A stretch of 39,555 bases of DNA from Hysterium pulicare CBS 123377 (GCA_000467715.1 AJFK01000198.1:1-39555); one strand, 5' to 3'; positions 1-10,640 are shown, counted from the first letter of the stretch. Program-made: numbers and translations. Notes: generated from the sequence alone by a model not told the origin.

Positions 1-4
1 TGAT

Positions 5-361
5 TCATCGTGAAGCAAAACCCGTAGGGCGATTGCGGTCGAACTCCAGTGATACTGGTATTGATAGAAAATCCATGTTTTCAAAGACAATATCTTTGGT
101 CTCCCCTGCAAATCTGGAGAGTACTTGATCTGTAACGCCTCCGAGGAAATTTCCAGAGGCCCCGGCAAGAGCATAAATATCGAGAGGCTGAATGTCGAAC
201 TGCTCCAGTACATGACAAGATGCTTCGATATTAGATTGATGTGACTTAAATCTAGGGACTGATTCAACGCGAAACGCGAGGAAACTGTAATGGATGATGT
301 GATAATAAGAACAAGAAAGATCAGCAGTGCAATGGGGTTGGGAAAACGTGATAGTTATCGT
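5..361 (-). CDS. Unidentified reading frame, C-terminal part (partial or remnant)
   Basis: On the minus strand one frame is open from about 361 down to a TGA at 7-5, with no ATG at a sensible place. Its last ~75 residues read like real protein, including LDIYALAGASGNFLGGVTDQ and a final FDRNRPTGFASR. I do not recognise the family. Possible acceptor AGs lie near 286 and 250, so only the part below about 285 may be an exon, with the 5' exons further right or lost. No good upstream exon is visible between 361 and 1300. It could be the last exon of a real gene, a decayed gene, or a chance open frame. Confidence 0.3.
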   Translation of the reverse strand, partial: TITITFSQPHCTADLSCSYYHIIHYSFLAFRVESVPRFKSHQSNIEASCHVLEQFDIQPLDIYALAGASGNFLGGVTDQVLSRFAGETKDIVFENMDFLSIPVSLEFDRNRPTGFASR

Positions 362-1305
362 TCATGGAAAGGTCTTGGTTCGGCTTCGGCGTGATTTCTT
401 GCGAATGCTCGTATGTGGATTGAAGTGATTAGAGAATAACAGAATTAAGCAGACAAAATCACTTCTCTCAAACATCGAGAATCTAGCATACGAGAGAAGA
501 ACTCACTTTATGCTTGTGACTAGGGCAAGTAGCCTATTCGAGATTTATCAACGTTCCGCATACCGTTGCAGCATTTTGAGCATCTTTTTCGCATACAGTC
601 TAGAAATACAAAAACTGTAGAAAGAGAAAATAACGGTTTTGCCATGGAGTGATGAGTAGCGAAGATTGTGCTTCGGAAGATATGAGGTGATTCTTCTTTT
701 GACACGAGAATTTGAATACCTAGCCTCTTCTTCAAGGTATTACTCCCCTCTCCGCTCTCCGACTTAGAAGTTTGGTTTAGTAGACTATAGTCTCGATTCT
801 CCGTAGTCGTTGAAGTCTTCTACTGTAGGACATATATGAAGTTGGTCAGCTCAATGCAAAACCACTCGAAATCGTAAACTTGTCCTAAAGCGGAAGCATT
901 CTGCGAGAGCCAATCATGCGGCTATCGCACGATAAGACGCTTGCAACGTCGTACAAGAAAGAAGAAATGCTAAAAAGCTATGAGCCATCACGGATTAGCT
1001 GCCCAGAGTCTAAATAAGGATTTTAGTCATTGGGGGCCGAAACTTGCAGCGATTCACGGAAAAGCTCTAATGACATCACCCTCTGAGGAGAAGCGTGCGC
1101 GAGTAATTGGATCAACTTCTCCGCAAGATTCTCACAACTCCAAAACCAGGTATTCACTGGGAAGCTGAGTCGTACAATTGGTCGAAATAAATCTACCTTC
1201 ACAACCTTGAAATGCATGCGGCCCACGTAAAGAATACCCTATCAATCTGGGCTGCATTCGCGCTGATGCCCTGGGATGATGCTCCAAAATTCGAGCCTAT
1301 AGTAG
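362..1305. other. No supportable gene
   Basis: The stretch holds only short open frames. The plus-strand frame at about 980-1168 (62 codons) reads slightly protein-like but has no splice context or family I can name. No tRNA, repeat array or transposon end is visible. Confidence 0.5.
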
Positions 1306-1536
1306 CGTCAAGCCAGGGAATCCTTTCTATCAAGCTTTGAGCAACCTACCCGTATCAGGCGTGAGCTTGTGGCTTGGAGCAGACTTGTAGGGAAGATTGA
1401 TGTGGGAGGCCTGAAGCTTCAGAGTTTGGAATGTCGCACGGAGAAGGTTGTGACGTACGTGGAGGCTAGAAATCAGGCAGACAGTTATCTTAGATATGAA
1501 CCCGAAGGTGGTTACACATTGTATAACGAAGGCTAA
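1306..1536 (+). other. Coding-like stretch without a start (possible gene remnant or exon)
   Basis: Between the in-frame TAG at 1303 and the TAA at 1534 one plus-strand frame is open for 76 codons. It has balanced composition, for example LVAWSRLVGKIDVGGLKLQS and later YEPEGGYTLYNEG. No ATG starts it. A possible acceptor (CCAG) precedes 1317, but no matching upstream exon was found. The next gene starts 128 bp downstream on the same strand in a different frame. I do not recognise a family. It may be the 3' end of a decayed gene or may not be coding. Confidence 0.2.
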
Positions 1537-1663
1537 AGAATCTAAAGTTGCTTCTTTGATAATTTTGATATTGAACCTCCGAATCCGCACCCCATCTAGA
1601 AAGTGCAAGTGCTTCTAGATATCCTCGGCCAACGGATTATAAATTGTCACTACTTCGCTAGAG

Positions 1664-2571
1664 ATGGAATCCACGAGAGATCGCACATTCGAGTGTATTG
1701 TCGCCCATTACAATGAAGACTTGACCTGGTTAGAAGAACTCGCGCGAGAAACGATCATCTATTCCAAAGGTACTCCGACTAAGAGCTTTTCCGTTTACGT
1801 TCGGATTGATAACACTCCATGGTAGGGGATTCACCGAAGTCGAGTATATGGAAAGAAGTCCATCCTCTTCCGAATATTGGCCGAGAAGCCCATACGTACC
1901 TCTGGCACATAGTGAACCACTATGACACACTCGCCGACGTCACGCTGTTCGTTCAAGGCGATGCGTACAATATGGACGGCCGCACACCACCGCACAGCAC
2001 AGTCTCTGTTCCCGAGATGAAACGTCGCTCCCTTCAAAGCAACTCTGATGGCTTCGTCACATTCACTCCCGTTGTCCCAGAGTTCCGACATTGGAATGGA
2101 CTGCCTTGGGAAACAGACTCGAAGTTTAGGTGGTGGTTCCATAAGAATGGGAAGACGATGCTGAGGGCAAAGCTAACCCCGGCTGAGTTCTGGGACGAAT
2201 ACATCGGCGGTTCACATCCTCCTGCCGTGTACTTTGCCTCGGGGGCTTTCTTCGCAGTTAGTATTGAGACCGTACGAGCGAGGCCAAAGGCATTTTACGA
2301 GAAGTTGCTGAAGCTATTCACCGACTTGAACCATCCGAATCCAGAATATGGACACTACGTTGAGCGACTATGGGGCTCGTTGTTCCTAGATCGGGAAGGA
2401 GAGGAGAGTGAGGGTAATGAGTCAGATGGTATAAGTAGGACGAGTCAAGAGTCGGTATCTCGGACGGAGCTGCTGAAAGAGATCGCGACGACATTGCCTG
2501 AGCTGCCTGTCTCCCAGGAGGACTTTGCGAAGAAGAGGGAAGCATGGATGGAAACTGAAGCAGGTACTTAA
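1664..2571 (+). CDS. DUF3431 family protein (283 aa, 2 exons)
   Basis: Exons 1664-1769 and 1826-2571, separated by a 56-nt intron (GTACTC...GGTAG, branch-like TTGATAAC), give 283 residues. The ATG at 1664 places IVAHYNEDLTWL near the N-terminus, and the splice restores YSKG before the conserved LPNIGREAHTYL block at about residues 54-65. A downstream HYDTLADVTLFVQGD block also fits the family. DUF3431 proteins are common in fungi and are biochemically uncharacterised; some are described as glycosyltransferase-like, which is not tested here. No signal peptide or membrane segment is visible, unlike family members with an N-terminal anchor. The C-terminal ~60 residues are Glu/Ser-rich and probably disordered. 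The donor is not the strongest consensus, but frame and homology both require it. Confidence 0.82.
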
Positions 2572-2835
2572 GATGAGGATGGCCATTCACCTGATGGGCG
2601 TCAGGGGAATTTCGCGGATGTTATCGGCAATTGATGATGAATGGAGTTAGGTTTTCCAGCTTGTCACGACACAGCTTTCACTATATCCTGCTGAATAAAA
2701 TAGTAGCAATGTTACCCGTGAATGTGAGCACGGCAGTGGTGAAAGAGTAGACAAAATGATATTATTCCTTACTTATTACAGGGTAATAGGAACACAAACG
2801 GCACTTGGAGAACATACAATCAACTAACTACCGCA
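2572..2835. other. Intergenic spacer
   Basis: This 264-bp spacer between two plus-strand genes should hold the 3' UTR of the DUF3431 gene and the promoter of the next gene. No specific site stands out. Confidence 0.5.
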
Positions 2836-3903
2836 ATGGCTCAAGCAACCACGAACCAACCTCCGAAATGCGGAATTTGTACTAGAATAATCATATGTGA
2901 TTCAAGGTTAAGGTCTATCAGACCTGGTAAGTAAGGTCAGCATAGAATAAGATGTCCACGTCTTTGTATATCCGCCATGTATAGTCCCTACCGAAATGCC
3001 CCTCAACTGGCATGTCGAGATGGAGACATTACAGGTGGAAACAACAAGCGTGTCCTTGAAGTATTGAAAACTTCTTTTAAGCGCATGCTAATTGTACTCC
3101 CACCTTAAGAATTCGCAAACAGATATTGCCATTTATGTCTGCTGGCTAACGAGCTCGAAACGAACGTCGATGTCCGGAGATCTGAATACAACAAGATTAA
3201 GCATCTAAAGAGGAAAAAGAAGAAACGTCATAGAGCAAAGTACGAGACAGCACTGAAAGCATACGACAAATCCAGGAAAATCTATGCCAACTTTTTATTA
3301 CAGAAAGAAGCTGAGGACGAGTTGTTTCGACATTCGCGACGGGTTCTTGAGGAAATTCGGGACAAGAAGATGAGTAGGAGCCCGACACTTGCTCCACCTG
3401 CTAAAAGTCAGAAACGTCGTCGCCTAGATGCAGGCGCCAATCATACCCCTAAGACGGTTCGATTCGACGATTCGATTGAGTATCGGAAAGAAGAGGACTA
3501 TAGGTGTTATTCTCTCTATTCTAGAAATAAGATTAACATCTGGTATGACCCCGGAGACTACGCATCTTCTGACAATGATGGGCATCTCGATACCAGTGGG
3601 ATGAATCAAACGTATGAAGATTTCTATATGGCTGAAGAGGACGAATTGGAAGCGGGCGATGAAGAGGAAAGCGATGAAGGTAACGAGGAAGCCGACGAGG
3701 TCGATGAAGAAGAAGACGATGACGAGAATGATGACAAAGATGACGATGAGGATACTCTTATGGAAGGAACTGATGAGCAGAAAGCTGTCGGGCAAAAGGC
3801 ATCCAGCCTTCTGTTGAATAGCAAAGGATCGAACCTATCGGAAAATATGGACACAGATCTCGATGGATTGACTTTCATCGAAAGTACCTACGACTTTCAG
3901 TAA
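2836..3903 (+). CDS. Acidic protein with two CxxC pairs, unknown function (294 aa)
   Basis: Exons 2836-2926 and 3110-3903, with a 183-nt intron (GTAAGT donor, GCTAAT branch, TTAAG acceptor), give 294 residues. The splice joins C12-x2-C15 to C37-x2-C40, a spacing that could bind zinc; the intron sits between the two pairs. Next comes a very basic stretch (KHLKRKKKKRHRAK, about residues 57-70), then a helical Lys/Glu region, a possible nuclear-localisation patch (QKRRRLD) and a conserved-looking VRFDDSIEYRKEEDYR block. A long Asp/Glu run lies at about residues 203-243. The design suggests a nuclear protein, but I do not recognise the family and the function is unknown. The open frame running from 3109 to the TAA makes exon 2 firm; exon 1 is less sure. 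Confidence 0.65.
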
Positions 3904-4319
3904 AAGAGATCGCCGCCGCACCATCGCCACTGTTATTTGGAGGAGATTGAGGCTGATGAGAAAGATGGTGGCTGCTGTGTGTACATGGAGTTTCTATTTC
4001 TTTGAGTGAGTTTTTGCGGCCAGTCGCGAGTTGGAAGGTCACCAGTATCCGCACTTTACATTTAGATACTCACTAGAATACTATAATTTGAATACTGAGG
4101 TATTCGACGCAGCCATTTTCATTCTCATGACATATGCATCCTGTGTTAACTCAACAATATATCATATGAATGCTTCAATATTTAAAAATTGCTTATATAA
4201 GACTAGTGGTCTGTGCATCACAGAATCTTGGCGCGCCGAGAACTTCGGCTTTCTGAGATTCAGCAACGCAAAGCTCTCGCACAGCTAGCAATTGCATCCT
4301 CGCCATCCCCTAATCCATC
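3904..4319. other. Intergenic spacer, AT-rich
   Basis: This 416-bp spacer should contain the 3' end of the acidic-protein gene and the ATP16 promoter. It is AT-rich around 4150-4200. A short perfect inverted repeat (GAATAC-TGAG-GTATTC) lies at 4090-4105. No gene is supported. Confidence 0.5.
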
Positions 4320-5241
4320 ATGAGCTCTCTTCGCATCGCCAGGGCAGTCCTTCGGGCAAGGCCTGCTGCTATCCGCCGTCCACTCCAACGAAGAGGTTAT
4401 GCCGACGTCGCATCCGACAAAATCAAGCTCTCCTTGGCCCTCCCACATCAGGTACGCATGTTTCCAAAACTTGAGCCTGTCATTCAAGCAGGACCGCTTC
4501 CTTGCCAGATTGTTCCGTATTGCGAATGAAAGCTAATTGAAGTTTCTGCCAGTCTATCTACAAGTCTACCGATGTGTACGTACTCCGTTGGACCGGTCAA
4601 AGCTGTCTCAACTCCGCGACGTATACTGATCCGTATCTCTCCGCAGTGTTCAAGTGAACCTTCCCGCTGAAAGCGGAGAAATGGGTGTCCTCGCAAACCA
4701 CGTTCCTTCCATCGAACAATTGAAGCCGGGATTGATCGAAATTATCGAGGAGAGCGGTGGCAGCAAACAATTTTTCCGTATGTAAAGTTCCTGCTGTTGA
4801 GACCGTCAGTAGGAGTGAGCCACAGAAACGTGGCCAGGGAAACAATGCGCGGGCTAGTGTGACTGCAAAGGACTTAGAGTTGGTGTTTTGTGACTGTACT
4901 AACCAGAGGTTTAGTTTCTGGTGGTTTCGCTATTGTTCAACCTGATTCTCAACTCAGCATCAACGCAGTTGAGGGTTTCCCATTGGAAGACTTCAGCGCT
5001 GATGTAAGTTACCAAATGTACGCTGGTAATTAGCCTCCGCAGCTGCTGACACAATCTGCGTAGGCTGTGAGGAACCAGATCACCGAGGCACAAAAGATTG
5101 CAAGCGGAAGCGGTAGCGAACAGGACATTGCTGAAGCGAAGATCGAGCTTGAGGTGGGTTCTCATCATGGAACTGGTATTGTTGGGTGGAATACTAACAC
5201 CTTTGCAGGTCTTGGAGAGCCTGCAAGCGGCCCTGAAATAG
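4320..5241 (+). CDS. ATP16: ATP synthase F1 subunit delta, mitochondrial (165 aa, 6 exons)
   Basis: This is the delta subunit of the central stalk of mitochondrial F1-ATPase, homologous to bacterial epsilon; it couples rotation of the c-ring to the catalytic head. Exons: 4320-4451, 4553-4575, 4647-4777, 4915-5003, 5064-5153 and 5209-5241, in frame throughout (166 codons with stop). The first ~30 residues are Arg/Ala-rich with no acidic residue and end in RRGYADVAS, a typical matrix presequence. Then follow LALPHQSIY, VQVNLPAESGEMGVLANHVP and FLSGGFAIVQPDSQLSINAVEG, hallmark delta/epsilon beta-sandwich motifs, and a C-terminal helical hairpin ending in LESLQAALK. Introns show clear branch points such as TACTAAC. 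Exon 2 is only 23 nt, so automatic models may miss it. Length is normal for the family. Confidence 0.96.
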
Positions 5242-5642
5242 GTTTGTACATATTCAAGCAGCGTTTTGATTGGGGTCGGACGTGTATCTTGTACAGTATA
5301 ATTTGTAGAGGGTATTCTTTCCTTGAGTGGTGTAGCGGCAGGGGTAGAATGCAGGTGGTGCCTACCTACCTAGGTACAGAAGCAGAAAACCATTGCCGAT
5401 ACCTATTCTTTGCACCAGTCCATCCCTATTCGGTTCAGAATTCCGTGCATTATCATCCATACCAACAGCGCTAACGTCGACGTATTATTGTCATTCCTAA
5501 CTATATCCTACATTCTAATTCTGCGTCTTCCTAATTTTGTACTCATACACTAAACTTACGAGCGAGCCGCCAATTTCTCTTTTGGCAAGTAAACCTCCCA
5601 ATTCTTCCCAACTGACGACGACTTGACTGGCTTTCGTTACTC
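5242..5642. other. Intergenic spacer
   Basis: This 401-bp spacer holds the ATP16 3' UTR and the presumed promoter of the long downstream gene. A CCTACCTACCTAGGTA-type element at about 5361-5376, rich in the CCTAGG palindrome, is a kind of motif often seen in Pezizomycotina intergenic DNA. No gene is supported. Confidence 0.5.
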
Positions 5643-8600
5643 ATGCGACAAGCCTACGAGCAGCCTTCTACGTCATCTGTTCCTCGATATGCTGCAGCGT
5701 GGAACCAGACTTCCGGAGAACGAAGTAATGCTCCGTCAACACCGGCGATGCCACGAGCTCCGTCGGGGACTGTAGCGTCCAGGCCTCAGGCATTTTATTC
5801 ACGTAACAAACCCTCCCAACCTCCCATGCAGTTTGTTGCCAGCATCCGAATCCGAAAAGTCCTCAATGAGCCATCTCCTGTTTCACATACCTGCTCGCAA
5901 ACACCTCCCAGTCAACTCACTCAGACTCCACGGCCCCGACGCTCACTCAACCCCCAACAAGAACTCGGCGATATCGAAGGAGCAACTCCAAGAGCAAAAT
6001 CCCCCGTGTACCTGAGTGGCAAAATTCCATATGGTCAGTTCTTGGAGAGGAGAGAAATCTCGGTCGGCCCGCCTTCCCAAGCAGGGAGCGGCATTGAAGG
6101 TCGACCACGACAATCACCTGCTTCTCTGAAGTTCACCAGTCGGCCATTTCCCGAAGCCAATCGGACGACAGAACCTCCAAGACCAGCCTCACCACCACGT
6201 GTCCAGAGGAACTCAGTAGTCAAAGTACCTCCCGAACCCGTCTCCGTTAAAGCTGCACAAAAGTTTTGGGAGAAGAGAGCCGTGGATGTTCGACCGGTTG
6301 CTTATGTTTCCTCTCCAAACACCCCTACCTCCGTGGCGCCAAAGACTGGGACGAGAGCATCATCTAGCTCTCCTGAAGATCAGGCGCGCGTTGCCTCGCC
6401 AATCACGTCTAAGCGACAGTTACAAGCAGAGGACCCTCGTCTGATACGCACTACAAGTCTAACAGATCGTGAGTCCGACGTGACCCTACCAATACCCAAA
6501 CCTCCAACTTCTGCTGCTAAGCAAACGGATTCTTTACAGCGGTCAAGCCCTTTTACACGCCGCACAAGGCAATTATCAGGCCCTAAGGTCATGGTGACGG
6601 CACCCAGCGAGACTGTAAGGAGCGAGTTGGAAAGATCTGCGACCTATCGACGAAGATTCAGGCGCCGTTCTAGTATCATAGAACGAGGGGCAGATTCGCG
6701 TTGGAGATCAACCAACATGTTCGAAACGGCACCTCGAGTTATAGAAATATATAGTGATGCTCGTGACGAGCGACGCAAATCAAGTGTGCCAGCATTCAAA
6801 GCTTCACCTATATTTCCAGATAAAATTTCCGTTGTTGCTACAACGACTCTCGAGAGACCCGTGGTCGATGAAAAGTCAAGTCGCCGTCGGTCCTCTGCAG
6901 GGGACAAGACTCGACAATCTGCTCGGAAGTTGATAACGGTTGCTGACACCGGTGATTCTGCAGCTTCGCCTGACCGAGATGACGAAGGGGTTCAGTATGC
7001 AGTGGACATGAAATTTAGACGTTCATCGGCCCAAAGGAAAGCATCTCGGAAATCGTCTGAGGATGTCCAGACCAAATCTTTTCTAAGTCCAGCCCTGATT
7101 ACGCCATCTCTGAGAACGGAAGCCGAGAGTGTTGCTTACGATTCAATGGGATCTTTACTCCGACTCCAACACTCTCAAAACGAGGTTTCTGGTCCGGACT
7201 TGGGGAGACAATTTTCTCAACGAAGGTGCGTATCTGCACCTGCAGCTGTTCCAAAGATCGAAACATATATTGATATATTGGAGGACTTCGACGGACTCGT
7301 GCCGGATCATGTTGACTCGCGCGGAGGCTCTGGCCGACGAATTACGCAAGACTTCGGCTTTCCTGGGGCGCGTATCAAGCCTCGCAAGTCAATAACGACA
7401 AAACCTAAAGAACCCGAGAGACACGTATCGTGGATCAAACGGTCTTGCGGAAACTACTCGAAGCCAGCAGTGGAAGAACCTTATGGAGACGCCGCCTTTC
7501 AACCCTACAAAGACTGCATGGCGAAAGCAAAGAAGAGTACGGAACTACCAGCAGACACGGCCAAAAGGAAGACATCAAGGAGACATGTATCGACAGAAAC
7601 CTCAGATCCCAGCTTTTCTGCTTCAAAGGAATGCCACTCATCGGGGGAAAAAGTCTGTTGCGCTTCACTCCGCCGCCGGCATCATTCGGAGTGCGCTCCA
7701 AGAGACAGATGTGGTGACACGATTGCGATAGACCTTGGTAATTTGATTGACGATATCCTCATCGCACGTGGGAAGTCCCTGGATGCCGTATTCACTAGCT
7801 TCAACGCTAGAAAACCATGCCTTGAACAACTGAGAGGGATTTCGCAGGGTCTGGTTCAGAGATCGCAAAAAAGCATTCGCTGTGTGCCATGTCCTTATCC
7901 TCCAGTGTGCCCTTTTTCCACTCTGATCTCTAGATGTCCATATGTTCCGCCAAAAGCAGCTCAGAAACTCAACGTTGGCAAGACTGGGCAGCTCAGAACT
8001 AATATAAACGACCCCCAAGAAACAATAAAGGAAGCAACTAAATCAGTCTCCGATCTGGTTGACCTCGTCAAATCTGCTGCTGATGACCTTGATATTGATC
8101 TTCAACAGAAGCCTGATGCGCAGCACGAAGAGAACTTCCGAAGTGCTCCATATGAAAATACTCGCCCTTCGACTTCATCTCTGATTGACCTGGTCGAGTG
8201 TGCCGCGGATGGTCTTGATGTTGACCTTCAGCGAAGGCCCGACGAGCAGGACGAGGAAATGTTCTTAAGTGCTCCCATTGAAGAAATTAGCCCTTCGTCT
8301 CCGTTCACTTCTTCCAGCATATCAAGAGAGGAGCGTATCCGGACTACTCGCAGACACTTGGCGGGGCTCCCAGAAGCGCGGATGCAGCTTATGGACCAGC
8401 TTAATATTCTAGCGGAAGACGTCAACATGCAACTTGAACTGCGGCATAATTCAGAACAGTCACTAAGTCCTGACGAAAGATTCTTGAGCAGATCATCTAC
8501 CGGACTGTCACGCCGTCTTCGGAGCAAATGCATTGACAGCGTGGTGGATGAAGAACCAAGGATACGGGAACTGTTCAATGAAAGACGACTCTCGCGTTTT

Positions 8601-8897
8601 CTCTCCCGAATCCAGACAGCATCAAGAAAATCATCTTTAGGTTCGGAAAGACTTGGGGTAGACCTCGAAGATCTCCAGCAGATACCTCACGAGGAGATTC
8701 AGCAATGGCTTGCAACAACTCATTTTGAATCGCCAGCTTCTATCGACTCTATCTCCGCTGTCCTTGATAATCTTCCCTATGTTGCTCTTACTGTTGACCC
8801 GGAATCCGAAGCATACGAGGAAGACATCGAAATCCCAGGGACAACAAGAACCTATAAAGAGCCTATTTTTATTTGCAAAACACGATCGATGCCCTGA
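5643..8897 (+). CDS. Ser/Arg/Pro-rich low-complexity protein, intact 5' part (1084 codons)
   Basis: An uninterrupted frame runs from ATG 5643 to TGA 8895-8897. The product is strongly enriched in Ser, Arg and Pro in its first ~600 residues, with many RRxS/RKSS clusters that look like basophilic kinase sites. It is probably disordered and perhaps cytoskeletal or cortical, but this is only inference from composition. From about residue 800 it carries tandem 42-residue repeats with an (I/V)DLV-x4-AAD-x-LD-x-DLQ core, then further helical segments with RMQLMDQLNILAEDVNMQLE. I recognise no catalytic domain. The stop at 8897 is probably not the natural end: protein-like sequence of the same style continues in another frame from about 8858 (next entry). 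The intact frame and biased composition make coding very likely here. Confidence 0.75.
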   Translation: MRQAYEQPSTSSVPRYAAAWNQTSGERSNAPSTPAMPRAPSGTVASRPQAFYSRNKPSQPPMQFVASIRIRKVLNEPSPVSHTCSQTPPSQLTQTPRPRRSLNPQQELGDIEGATPRAKSPVYLSGKIPYGQFLERREISVGPPSQAGSGIEGRPRQSPASLKFTSRPFPEANRTTEPPRPASPPRVQRNSVVKVPPEPVSVKAAQKFWEKRAVDVRPVAYVSSPNTPTSVAPKTGTRASSSSPEDQARVASPITSKRQLQAEDPRLIRTTSLTDRESDVTLPIPKPPTSAAKQTDSLQRSSPFTRRTRQLSGPKVMVTAPSETVRSELERSATYRRRFRRRSSIIERGADSRWRSTNMFETAPRVIEIYSDARDERRKSSVPAFKASPIFPDKISVVATTTLERPVVDEKSSRRRSSAGDKTRQSARKLITVADTGDSAASPDRDDEGVQYAVDMKFRRSSAQRKASRKSSEDVQTKSFLSPALITPSLRTEAESVAYDSMGSLLRLQHSQNEVSGPDLGRQFSQRRCVSAPAAVPKIETYIDILEDFDGLVPDHVDSRGGSGRRITQDFGFPGARIKPRKSITTKPKEPERHVSWIKRSCGNYSKPAVEEPYGDAAFQPYKDCMAKAKKSTELPADTAKRKTSRRHVSTETSDPSFSASKECHSSGEKVCCASLRRRHHSECAPRDRCGDTIAIDLGNLIDDILIARGKSLDAVFTSFNARKPCLEQLRGISQGLVQRSQKSIRCVPCPYPPVCPFSTLISRCPYVPPKAAQKLNVGKTGQLRTNINDPQETIKEATKSVSDLVDLVKSAADDLDIDLQQKPDAQHEENFRSAPYENTRPSTSSLIDLVECAADGLDVDLQRRPDEQDEEMFLSAPIEEISPSSPFTSSSISREERIRTTRRHLAGLPEARMQLMDQLNILAEDVNMQLELRHNSEQSLSPDERFLSRSSTGLSRRLRSKCIDSVVDEEPRIRELFNERRLSRFLSRIQTASRKSSLGSERLGVDLEDLQQIPHEEIQQWLATTHFESPASIDSISAVLDNLPYVALTVDPESEAYEEDIEIPGTTRTYKEPIFICKTRSMP
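8049..8300 (+). repeat. Two tandem 126-nt (42-aa) coding repeats
   Basis: Two units of exactly 126 nt start near 8049 and 8175. Both encode LVDLV/LIDLV, then AADDLDIDLQ or AADGLDVDLQ, then a PD-x-Q-x-EE-x-F-x-SAP segment. A more diverged third element (QLNILAEDVNMQLE) lies near 8397. The units are in frame with the 1084-codon ORF and suggest a repeated amphipathic helix. Confidence 0.8.
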
Positions 8898-10307
8898 AGG
8901 GTCGCCTTGCGCAAGAAGGGATCCCCTTGCCTCCTTCCCCTTCGTACTCTAAACTTAGCGCAGACGAAGTGTTCGAAATAGAGACCAAAATTCCACAAAG
9001 AGAGGTACGAGCCTGCCCAGATGCAATTCTCGCTTTGTCGTCTTCGCCTCCATACTCCAAATCTGACGGAGACAAATATGAAGTCATTGAGGGAGGAGGG
9101 AGTTATCATGTTATAAATCTTTGATTCACCTTCAACCATCTCTTCGCAAACTTCAGAAACGAAGCTTCTATTTGAAGAAGCAATTGTTTCTGCTCCAGCA
9201 GTGACGTTCAACGAGTGACAGGCGACTAGAACCAGGAGCTATGTGCAATCTCGAGTTTCTACGGGCGCCTTTGAATTAGTCGAGCAAGTAGATACTGTAT
9301 CCTCTGAATCACCTTCTGATAATGAATTGGGAGCTAGGCCCGAACCGGCTATTATCACAAGAGAGACGGCAAGAAGAAAAGGCTCTTTGGCATCCCGGGT
9401 CCCTACGATTAGGCTGGCCAGAGATCTGGGAAGGGTCCCAACTTTCGTTTACGAATTGGATGAAGTGACTGCGGAACCAGAACTCAAAGTTATTGAGATG
9501 GCCAGTACAAGACGTCAAACATTTGCTGAGACACGTAAGCCAACGATGTCAACAACGATCGAACGAGAAACAAGGCCTTCTTCATCTTCTCAGTTGTCTT
9601 CCGATGTCGTGGAACAAACTGAAGATGATCAGCCTGAAACAATTACCGAATCCACAGTGATCGAAGAGCAATCGTCATTTGAACGCCAGCTTTCCATTAC
9701 ACGAAAGACTACAGAAGAGACAAGTTCTCTTGAACAAAAGAGAGTCATGGCCAGACCGGTACAAAGGATTCGTAAAGTCTCCGTATTCCATGAAGCGCCT
9801 TCAAAATCTCCAAAGCTATCTCATCAAGCCTCACGAATCCCGACACGTAATCCTACCAAAAGGGTGGAAGAAGTCTTGGACATACCGAGTACGACCCCTC
9901 CAGTTTTTAAAGATCGCAACGATTCTTACTTGCCTCTCGCAGAGTCAGTGACTGAGGTGCTTTCATCTTTCTCTCCAAGAGAAGCGTCGCCAGAGCCGGT
10001 ACATGAGCAGTTGCCATACGATCATGCTTTACCAGTATCGTCAGAAAGGCAGACTTCATTCGAACCTCTCCCTGGAATGACCCTGGTCGATCAGCCGCCG
10101 GAATCTTCCTCGTCCTCTTCACTGCCTCAGTCTGTACGAGAGGTCCCTAATCGTCATGATTCACTAGAGCTGCCGGAACGAGAGATAATATTTGAGCCTT
10201 TTCCTGAAATGGCCAACTTACCCGTCGAGCAATCTCATTCGTTGTCTTCATCATCATCATCATCTTCTGCTTCGATTTCGGAGCAGCTAGCAGCAGGCCG
10301 GGCAAGC

Positions 10308-10640
10308 CCGTCTCCAGAGCGTCTCATTCAGAAGGTTTCTACTCGCCGACCTAGTGAGAGTATAGTTGTAAAAGGTACTATGCCTCTATTAACTAGGAAG
10401 CCTAGTCGGAGAGCCACTTTTGATCTAAGTCCATCTTCGGACCGTCTCGTTCGGCGAATTTCGATCCATCGACCGAATGAGGGAGTAGTTGAAGACGCAA
10501 TAGTGTTTAAACCATCCATAAAAGCTCATCAGAGAGCCACTTTCAAGCCAGGCTCGTCTCCCGAGCCGAGTCCGTCTCCGGAGCATGTTATTCGACAAGT
10601 TTCGACCTATCGACCCGAAGAGAAAGAATTGAAGAACCGG
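10308..10640 (+). repeat. Three imperfect coding repeats of 41-47 codons
   Basis: Units begin at about 10308, 10431 and 10572 with PSPERLIQKVSTRRP, PSSDRLVRRISIHRP and PSPEHVIRQVSTYRP. Each unit ends with an RRATF, QRATF or QSATF element. The ending of the third unit lies in a different frame from its beginning, which places a frame break between about 10600 and 10640. Confidence 0.8.

Noticed and set aside
3051-3076. Possible 26-nt cassette exon inside the 183-nt intron of the acidic-protein gene
   Set aside because: It is bounded by a CAG and a GTATTG, but its phase fits neither of the downstream acceptors, so it cannot join the coding frame.
8780-8950. An intron joining the 1084-codon frame to the frame after 8873
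   Set aside because: The acceptor side (CTAAACTTAG near 8946) looks fair, but the only donors are poor GTT sites, and the sequence that would be removed reads as coding in both frames.
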